Assembly (NCBI GenBank): GCA_014650415.1
Contig: BMUX01000005.1
Location: 62,001 to 126,000 of the forward strand
Direction: 5' to 3'
Length of the DNA stretch: 64,000 nt
From: Streptomyces spiroverticillatus
GTDB taxonomy: Bacteria > Actinomycetota > Actinomycetes > Streptomycetales > Streptomycetaceae
The translations under genes and the position numbers were made by a program. Under the pieces are notes generated by a model that did not search any database, had not been told where the DNA came from, and saw nothing but the letters and a program-made list of their open reading frames with translations. Shown here one piece after another: positions 59,101 through 64,000 of this stretch (positions within the stretch are counted from its first letter, which is position 1; every line of letters begins with the position of its first letter).

Positions 59101-60239
59101 CGGTGGACCTCGTCGAGGAGGGGCCGCACCCGGGCGGCGTCCTCCGCGTCGGCGCCGACGGCTTCGAGGGCGGAGATCAGGTCCTCGTCGGTGATCCTGC
59201 CGCGCCGCCAGCGGGCCAGGCCCGCGTTGTAGGTGGCTTCGGGGTGGCGGGGGTCGGCCCGGAGGGCGGCCTCGAAGGCGGTGTCGGCCTCTTCGGTGCG
59301 GCCGAGGTCGAGGAGGGAGAGGGCCCGGTTGTTGAGTTCGTCGGCGCGCAGTTCGGCGGCGCGGGGCTGCGGGCGCGGATAGGGACGGCCGAGCAACTCC
59401 TCGTACAGCACGATGAGTTGCGCCGCGAGGGCGGCCATCGACTCCGGCCTCTGCTCCGGGTCCTCGCGCAGGCAGTGGGCGAGGAGGTCGGCGACGGGGG
59501 GCGGCAGGGCGACCGGGCCCTCCCAGTCGAGCCGCAGGGCCTCCAGGGACTCCCCCGCCACCGGTCCCATCAGCCAGGTCACCTCGCCGCTGAACAGCTC
59601 CAGCAGCGACACCGCGAAGCTGTAGACGTCGGTGCGCACGCTCAGCGGCCGGTGCCGGGCCTGTTCCGGCGAGGCGTAGGCCATGGTCATGCCGACCGGG
59701 GCGGCCTCTCCGCTGCCGGCCGCGCGGGCGCTCGCGATGCCGAAGTCGGTGACCTTGGCGGTGCCGTCCGTGTCGAGGAGGACGTTGGCGGGCTTCACGT
59801 CCTGGTGGACGAGGCCGCGTTCGTGGGCGTGCTGGAGCCCCCAGGCGGTCTGCACGGCAAGGTCCAGGACGCGGGCGAGGACCTCGTGCGGCGGGCCTTC
59901 GTAGAGGCTGCGGTCGTGGATGCGGTCACGCAGGCTGCCCCCGGGGACGTACTCCGCGAAGACCCTGGGCACACCGCCCAGGACGCGTACGTAATGACAG
60001 CCGCAGACGTGCGGGTGCAGCCCGAGCGACACCCAGGTCTCGGCCTCGCGGACGAACGCCCGCTGCTGCTCGGGGGTGCGGAAGAGCTCGGGGCGCGGGC
60101 ACTTCACGGCCAGGTCCGTGTCCCAGTCGCGGTGCCGGACGCGGTAGACGAGGCCCATGCCGCCGTCGGTGTGGACGCCGGTCACCTCGTACTGGCCCGA
60201 GACGACGTCGCCGACCGCCCACGGCTCGTCCTGCGGCAC
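56127..60239 (-). CDS. Serine/threonine protein kinase with WD40 and Sel1 repeats
   Basis: 1370 residues; GTG start 1 base after the upstream stop. Kinase domain (about 10-280) with TDGGMGLVYRVRHR, Lys in TDLAVKC, HQDVKPANVLL (HQD in place of HRD), TDFGIA and AYASPEQ. Then a TPR-like hinge (about 300-370), fifteen or so WD40 blades (about 395-660 and 745-1090; pattern like AVRLWDLATGRCLRELDGTH), and about eight Sel1 repeats (about 1140-1370; e.g. AEAEQWYRKAADKGHPQAMN). No membrane helix. Such kinases are cytoplasmic signal integrators with large protein-binding surfaces. Operon with a SecY-like protein and a small unknown protein. Confidence 0.93.
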   Translation of the reverse strand: MPQDEPWAVGDVVSGQYEVTGVHTDGGMGLVYRVRHRDWDTDLAVKCPRPELFRTPEQQRAFVREAETWVSLGLHPHVCGCHYVRVLGGVPRVFAEYVPGGSLRDRIHDRSLYEGPPHEVLARVLDLAVQTAWGLQHAHERGLVHQDVKPANVLLDTDGTAKVTDFGIASARAAGSGEAAPVGMTMAYASPEQARHRPLSVRTDVYSFAVSLLELFSGEVTWLMGPVAGESLEALRLDWEGPVALPPPVADLLAHCLREDPEQRPESMAALAAQLIVLYEELLGRPYPRPQPRAAELRADELNNRALSLLDLGRTEEADTAFEAALRADPRHPEATYNAGLARWRRGRITDEDLISALEAVGADAEDAARVRPLLDEVHRERGATGAGDDVREVRWSSYRTKGTKDSQVRLTRDGRRALSSVGGAVRLWDLATGRCLRELDGTHGQVGLGEDGRQALTVGSDGLVRLWDAETGHCLRTFTPQYRTGDTAVRQPTLLPGPGLAVAGTSDGTVLCWDLATGRVRHTLEGFHSGAVRAAVEGQHLLFQGAVELVHLRDPFGAREETRMPNGNRFEAPLCLSADGRTAATADYGRIQVWATRTGDELCSLSASADHLDLSPDGRLLAGGARDGAVRLWEVATGRTLRTYRGHAGEAAAVVFLDDGWHLLAAGHDGTVRRLRLPGAYTAATRLSRPRRHDELSSLDGRVASLVADAEEARAQGRTADALDRLSRARSVPGHERDPRALDAWHALAREPYVNRTGLRASWPSRTLGDFEGRANLALSPDGRTAAIRLPHDLHLVDVATGARGTVIEGLPESYGMNVLRDVHFTADGRTVLTANADGTLDAWSVADGTRQASISLTLGAAAAGFTGDGARALVWGADHRVRLWEMASGTCLHTLDGDHGRDRRLWLAPDGRSAATAGPDNTVRTWDLTTGRRLRELRGHTAPVEALAVDEERGLLVSCGGRGDDRIRLWDLQEGLCVREFEAQPHYARVLRLTPDGRFVLSRDSEGVLRLWELATGRCLRVLDGDFGDAVFGPDGCWALTAEAQGAVRIWEFDWELAVDPAASVQAEPSGTEGTTEGTAVAHGRVDSPRAGGRRRTELEPLLQALVRFTADPKLDTTEARHRRGARSGDADAMIRLGAALLEKGDTAGALREFRGAADLGSPMAMNNLAVVYKRTGQKAEAAAWQRRAAEHRYPAAMVEEGFRAYEERRLDEAERWMHGAAEQGDAHAMHVLGMLLNEIGGRTGEVEKWFRASADKDHRSAMYSLALLVQDAGREAEAEQWYRKAADKGHPQAMNNLGNILRYSDRGADAEQWYRRSAEAGEPMGMLNLGEVLEAVRPAEAVEWYRRAVAKGSERAAVHLRRLGAGG

Positions 60240-60240
60240 C

Positions 60241-60888
60241 TCAGCGGGTCCGGAACGGCGGCAGCGCCTTGAACTCCCGTGCCACCACGGCGCTTTCGCG
60301 TACGGTACGCACCCACGCCCGCGCCTTGGAGAGCGGGTGGCGGGGGAACTGCTCGTCCCAGGCGGGGTCGTCGCTGGGCTCGAACGGCAGCTCGGGATCG
60401 TAGGGGTGCCCGCCCCTCTTGCCGTCCGGGCCGCCCGTCTGGAGGTTGACCAGCGACTCCCGCATGCCGCTGATCTCCCACTCCTCGAACTGGCCGGTCA
60501 GCACGGCGGTACGGTCCGCCTTGGCCAGCACGAACGAGGCCCGGAACAGGCGGCCCGTCGCCGACTTGGGCAGCTTCTCGGCGACCAGCGTGTACAGCGC
60601 CAGGCATCCGTCCAGCGCGACGGCGTCCGCTTCGAGGAGCCGGGCGGTGGGGTGCGGGTCGAGGCCGGGCGCCGGTCCGGGTACCGGGCGGGCGGCGTGG
60701 GTGTGTGCCAACTCCCGCCGCAGCACGTCGATTTCGTACAGCCAATGCGTGCTGCGCGGCAGTGCCTCGCCCACGCCGAGCACGACGACGTCCCGCGTTT
60801 CCGGGTCGAACCACCGCGTCCCGTCGAGGTGTTCGAACCCGGTGGTGTCGAAGGTGATCGGCTGCGCTTCCCAGGTCAGTTGAGCCAC
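60241..60888 (-). CDS. Hypothetical protein, first gene of the kinase operon
   Basis: 215 residues, GTG start; TAATTT lies 6 bases upstream with no Shine-Dalgarno, so the mRNA may be leaderless. Soluble, no membrane helix. Segments such as AQPITFDTTGFEHLDGTRWF, REVVVLGVG-like DVVVLGVGEALPRSTHWLYE and SKARAWVRTVRESAVVAREF give no family I know. Its stop is 1 base from the kinase start, so the two products are probably made together and may interact, for instance as substrate or adaptor. Confidence 0.7.
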   Translation of the reverse strand: MAQLTWEAQPITFDTTGFEHLDGTRWFDPETRDVVVLGVGEALPRSTHWLYEIDVLRRELAHTHAARPVPGPAPGLDPHPTARLLEADAVALDGCLALYTLVAEKLPKSATGRLFRASFVLAKADRTAVLTGQFEEWEISGMRESLVNLQTGGPDGKRGGHPYDPELPFEPSDDPAWDEQFPRHPLSKARAWVRTVRESAVVAREFKALPPFRTR

Positions 60889-60949
60889 GCCCGCAAATTA
60901 ACACGCGCCACTTGCCGCACACCATGCTCAACTGCCCTGGCCCGATGGC

Positions 60950-61141
60950 CTATTGGGCTACTTCCAGCCTTTCTTTCGGCGCGTAGGCAGAGTGGGTGCC
61001 GAAGGTGCGGTGGGCGTAGACGAGCGGTGCGGCCGTGCGGGAGTCGGCGGAGGTGACGGTGCCGATCAGCAGCAGGTGGTCGACGTCCCGGCGGGCGAAG
61101 GTGGTCGCGGTGGCGGCCTGCGCGTACCGGAGTGGTGCGCG
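60950..61141 (-). pseudogene. Flavin reductase C-terminal remnant
   Basis: One minus-strand frame reads LRYAQAATATTFARRDVDHL followed by LLIGTVTSADSRTAAPLVYA, close to the tail of flavin-reductase-like FMN-binding proteins (GDHxxxxGxVxxxxxxxxxPLVYxxGxYG). The front two thirds are missing; beyond 61141 the frame turns into unrelated sequence. Confidence 0.5.
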
Positions 61142-61610
61142 GCCCACCCCGCCTTCCACATCGCCCCGACCTCGGGCACGGGCTCGGCCCGCTTCCTGGA
61201 GATCATGGAACGCATGCGGGACGGGACGACGATCCACCACCGCTGGATGGCCACCTACGACGCCACCGCGGTGGACCGCATGACGGCGGGCACCTGCGCT
61301 TTATTGCGTTGCCCGTGTCCCGCGAGTCCGCTTAGTCTGGTGCGGTTCCGCCGGTGCCCGTTCCGGGGCCCGGCGCTGTGTTTCGAGGTGATGGCATATC
61401 TCCCAGGCCGTGTAGCCGCTCGTTCTGAGGCGCTCTTTCCGGTATGTCCGCGTTCGCGGGCTACCGACGCATGCCTCGACGGCGGTGCTCCCGATGGCCT
61501 GGGCTGGTAGCACTCCTCATTCCCTCTGTCGCGCGGTAGGCGCACAGGGCATGCCCAGGCCTGCCCTGTGTCCCCTTTTCCCTTCCGTACGCGACAAGGA
61601 CCCTTCCCTC
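61142..61610. other. Gene-fragment and promoter region before the MFS pumps
   Basis: From about 61140 to 61295 a plus-strand frame reads GSARFLEIMERMRDGTTIHH then RWMATYDATAVDRMTAGT, which looks like real protein but has no start and stops making sense at about 61300; I could not assign a family. Beyond it is lower-GC sequence with a possible promoter (TTGCCC at 61309, 18 bases, TAGTCT at 61333) for the pump at 61611. Confidence 0.4.
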
Positions 61611-63056
61611 GTGTCAACCGACACCCATACCCACCCGGCCCCGGCCGGCCGGACCGCCACGATCGCCCTGGCCGTGATCCTGATCGCCGAGCTGATGAAC
61701 GCGCTCGACGGCTCCATCGTCCACACCGCCCTGCCGTCCATCCAGGCCGACACCGGGGCGACGAGCGCGGTGGTGCAGTGGATTCCCGCCGCCTACACCC
61801 TCACCTTCGCCCTCGCCCTGATCACCGGCGGCCGCCTGGGCGACCTCCACGGACGCAAGCGCGTCTTCCTCGCCGGCACCGTCGTCTTCACCGCGGCGTC
61901 GCTGCTGTGCGGGATCGCCACCGGCCCGGACTTCCTGGTCGCCGCCCGCGCCCTCCAGGGCGCCGGTGCGGCGGTGATGGTGCCGCAGGTCATGGCGACC
62001 ATCGCGGTCACCTTCCAGGGGGAGTCGCAGGCCAAGGCGTTCGGCATGTACGGCATGATCATGTCGCTCGGCGGGGTCCTCGGCCCGGTCCTGGGCGCGG
62101 TCCTGACCTCCGCCGACATCGCCGGGCTCGGCTGGCGGGCGGTCTTCCTGATCAACCTGCCCATCGGCCTGCTCACGGTGCTCTTCGCGCTTCGATACGT
62201 CCCGGACTCCCGCGACCGGCAGGCCCGCCGCCCGGACCCGCTGGGCATGCTGCTCTCCGCCGCCGGTGTGCTGCTGATCGCGTACCCGCTCACCGTGGGC
62301 GGCGAGCAGCACTGGCCCGCCTGGAGTTTCGTCCTGCTCGCCGCAGGCGTGGCCGTCCTTGCGGTGTTCGTGCTCCAGCAGCGGGCCAAGACCCGCAAGG
62401 ACGGCTCCGCGCTGGTGGCGCTGTCGCTGTTCCGCAGCACGGCGTTCGCGGGCGGGCTAGCGGCGCAGCTGGTGTTCGGGCTGGTCTCCGGGGTGTTCCT
62501 GCTGACGTGGGTGCTGTTCATGCAGTCCGGACTCGGCCTCACCCCGGGGCAGTTCGCCCCGGCCTCCGTCGCCATCTCGATCGGCGGCATGGGCGGGGCC
62601 GCGCTCGCCTCCCGGTGGGCGGGCACCCACCTGCGGCGCGTCCCGCAGGCCGGAACCGTACTGATCGCCCTCACGCTGGTGGGCTACCAGCTGCTGGTCT
62701 CCGCCCAGCAGACCGAGGTGCCCCTGCCGGCCGCCGTCGCCCCGATGGTCCTGGTCGGCGCCGGGTTCGGAATGGTCGGCGCGGGGCTCGCCGGGCTCAC
62801 CCTCGGGCAGGTCGACCACGAGGACGCGGGGTCGGCGGCGGGGCTGTTCAACACGGCCATGCAGCTCGGCACCGCGCTGGGGATCGCGCTGGCGTCGCCG
62901 GTCTTCTTCCAGTACGCCCCGGCGGGCAGTCACGGCAGCGCCGTCACCCACGCCTTCGCGGGCAGCGTCTGGTACGTGGTCGGGGCGCTGGCGGTGATGT
63001 GGGCGCTGATGTTCCTCCTGCCGAGGCCCGCCCCCGGAACCGGCCGAACGACCTGA
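61611..63056 (+). CDS. MFS drug transporter, DHA2 (14-helix) family
   Basis: 481 residues, GTG start with AAGGA 11 bases upstream. Fourteen hydrophobic segments. DHA2 marks: helix 1 LAVILIAELMNALDGSIVHT (the D of ALDGSIV), GGRLGDLHGRKRVFLAGTVV (motif A), VAARALQGAGAAVMVPQVMA (motif B) and FGMYGMIMSLGGVLGPVLGA (motif C). These pumps export drugs or antibiotics using protons. It is followed by a terminator and by a second gene for a close paralogue. Confidence 0.93.
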   Translation: MSTDTHTHPAPAGRTATIALAVILIAELMNALDGSIVHTALPSIQADTGATSAVVQWIPAAYTLTFALALITGGRLGDLHGRKRVFLAGTVVFTAASLLCGIATGPDFLVAARALQGAGAAVMVPQVMATIAVTFQGESQAKAFGMYGMIMSLGGVLGPVLGAVLTSADIAGLGWRAVFLINLPIGLLTVLFALRYVPDSRDRQARRPDPLGMLLSAAGVLLIAYPLTVGGEQHWPAWSFVLLAAGVAVLAVFVLQQRAKTRKDGSALVALSLFRSTAFAGGLAAQLVFGLVSGVFLLTWVLFMQSGLGLTPGQFAPASVAISIGGMGGAALASRWAGTHLRRVPQAGTVLIALTLVGYQLLVSAQQTEVPLPAAVAPMVLVGAGFGMVGAGLAGLTLGQVDHEDAGSAAGLFNTAMQLGTALGIALASPVFFQYAPAGSHGSAVTHAFAGSVWYVVGALAVMWALMFLLPRPAPGTGRTT

Positions 63057-63069
63057 CCTGACCCGGCGG

Positions 63070-63105
63070 CCGGGCGGCCCGCCCCTCACCGGGCGGGCCG
63101 CCCGG
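63070..63105 (+). terminator. Terminator of the first DHA2 pump
   Basis: CCGGGCGGCCCGCCC pairs perfectly with GGGCGGGCCGCCCGG (15 pairs) around CTCACC, 13 bases after the stop. Confidence 0.9.
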
Positions 63106-63285
63106 CCCCCTCCCTCCTTCCGGCACGGACAGCACCCTCGCGGTGCCTCTCCGCCCTGCCCGGAACGACGGCGACCCACCTGGGCCGGGCCCCGTACCGC
63201 CTCCTCCTGTGCGCATTCGGCGTACGGGACGGGCCCGGCCCTCGCCCGTACATCCCCCGATCCCACAGGAACAGGAACCTCCCCC

Positions 63286-64000
63286 GTGCCCCACGAGCCG
63301 ACCACGACCAGCAGTCCACCGTCCCGGCCCCGGACCCGCACCCTCACCCGCACCCGCACCCAGCCCCGCACCCGGACCCTCGCCCTCGCCGTCGTCCTGA
63401 CCGCCGAGATGATGAACGCGCTCGACGGCTCGGTCGTCTACACCGCGCTGCCCACCATCGCCGCCGACACCGGTGCCGGCACGGCGGCCCTCCAGTGGAT
63501 CCACGCCGCCTACGCCCTGACCTTCGCCCTCGGCCTGATCACCGGTGGCCGCCTCGGCGACCTCTACGGCCGCAGACGAATCTTCCTCATCGGCACCACG
63601 ATGTTCACCCTCGCCTCCCTGCTCTGCGGAATCGCGGACGGCCCCGCCCTCCTGATCGCGGCCCGTGTCCTCCAGGGCGCCGCAGCCGCGGCGATGGTCC
63701 CGCAGGTCCTGGCCACGCTCCACGTCACCTTCGCCTCCGACGAAGGCTCCCGCACCAAGGCATTCGGCCTCTACGGAACGGTCATGTCGCTGGGCAGCGT
63801 CGCCGGACCCGTCCTGGGCGGCGTCCTCACCCAGGCCGACCTCTTCGGACTCGGCTGGCGCCCCGTCTTCCTCATCAACCTGCCCCTCGGCATCGCCGCT
63901 GTCCTCTTCGGCCTGCGCTGCCTCCCCGAGTCCCGCGAGAGCACCACGCGCCGCCTGGACCCGTACGGCATGCTCCTCTCCACGCTCGGCCTGCTGCTGA
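63286..64000 (+). CDS. MFS drug transporter, DHA2 family (partial at window end)
   Basis: The first 238 codons are visible; GTG start. A basic repeat-like N-terminus (RTRTLTRTRTQPRTRT) leads to helix 1 LAVVLTAEMMNALDGSVVYT, GGRLGDLYGRRRIFLIGTTM (motif A) and ARVLQGAAAAAMVPQVLATL, FGLYGTVMSLGSVAGPVLGG. It is a close paralogue of the pump 230 bases upstream, likely arisen by tandem duplication. The rest lies outside the window. Confidence 0.92.
   Translation, partial: MPHEPTTTSSPPSRPRTRTLTRTRTQPRTRTLALAVVLTAEMMNALDGSVVYTALPTIAADTGAGTAALQWIHAAYALTFALGLITGGRLGDLYGRRRIFLIGTTMFTLASLLCGIADGPALLIAARVLQGAAAAAMVPQVLATLHVTFASDEGSRTKAFGLYGTVMSLGSVAGPVLGGVLTQADLFGLGWRPVFLINLPLGIAAVLFGLRCLPESRESTTRRLDPYGMLLSTLGLLL

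Noticed and set aside
56868..60272. A 1134-codon plus-strand open frame
   Set aside because: Antisense to the kinase/WD40/Sel1 gene; its repeats are the mirror of the WD40 repeats.
61301..61513. Minus-strand 70-codon frame with SGYTAWEICHHLE
   Set aside because: Looks slightly protein-like and I considered a transposase or HTH remnant, but there are no further motifs, inverted repeats or ribosome site.
1..64000. tRNA, rRNA, riboswitch, origin or integrated element
   Set aside because: I saw no cloverleaf, att-like duplication, integrase, transposase or DnaA-box cluster; absence by eye is not proof.

Overview
The window has the features of a Streptomyces chromosome or a close relative. GC content is very high, coding regions are biased to G or C at the third codon position, GTG and TTG starts are frequent, and the gene content is typical of the genus: SigE-type sigma factors, DUF6301, DUF6314, TY-Chap and DUF4232 proteins, SpoIIE phosphatases, FHA and WD40 kinases, and secreted collagenase and trypsin-like protease. 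I saw no rRNA, tRNA, CRISPR array, transposase or phage module. Annotation rests on reading translated sequence; no database search was possible.

Layout. 0-1 kb: ECF sigma factor with a coupled membrane protein (minus). 1-2.6 kb: a decayed HTH gene, a 27-residue CxxC peptide ORF and a GNAT. 2.6-5.5 kb: an operon of a GPH-type transporter and a PLP decarboxylase-like enzyme. 5.7-8.2 kb: aminoglycoside-phosphotransferase-like kinase, TetR, membrane protein. 8.5-11.5 kb: a GntR / enolase-superfamily / RraA catabolic operon whose first gene, an MHS-type transporter, is reduced to a start and a C-terminal stub. 11.7-17.1 kb: FHA-kinase, then GNAT, DUF6314, DUF6301, TY-Chap and a DUF4232 lipoprotein.

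17.2-28 kb (all minus) is the most interesting part. A 127-residue protein made of five identical 23-residue repeats, each with one histidine, overlaps the start of a JmjC/cupin ribosomal-oxygenase-like hydroxylase, which is followed 4 bases later by a sucrase-ferredoxin-like protein. This looks like a substrate-plus-modifier operon, possibly RiPP-like. About 180 bases downstream, in the same direction, lies a second module: a YqiJ-like OB-fold membrane protein, an SPFH/flotillin of the YqiK type, and a 1745-residue DUF3686-type AAA ATPase.

28-36.4 kb: an Lrp regulator and a run of amidase, DUF3311, sodium:solute symporter, malonyl-CoA decarboxylase and malonyl-CoA synthetase, best read as malonamide/malonate use. 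36.6-43.6 kb: PadR, TetR and MarR regulators with visible palindromic operators, an Asp-nucleophile alpha/beta hydrolase, an HPP protein, an LRR protein, a DHFR-like reductase, MFS and a lipoprotein. 43.6-48 kb: GNAT, two gene remnants (an oxidoreductase tail and a truncated glutamate-synthase-like gene) and an M9 collagenase. 48.3-54.7 kb: SpoIIE phosphatase, FAD monooxygenase, a DHODH-like/membrane fusion, trypsin-like protease, lipoprotein and a SnoaL-like protein. 54.8-60.9 kb: an operon of a hypothetical protein, a kinase/WD40/Sel1 giant and a second, SecY-like translocon protein. 61-64 kb: gene remnants, then two tandem 14-TM-type MFS efflux pumps, the last cut by the window end.

Tandem 20-30-base duplications at or just after stop codons recur at several gene ends, and at least four genes have visibly decayed, which suggests an accessory, still-changing part of the chromosome.
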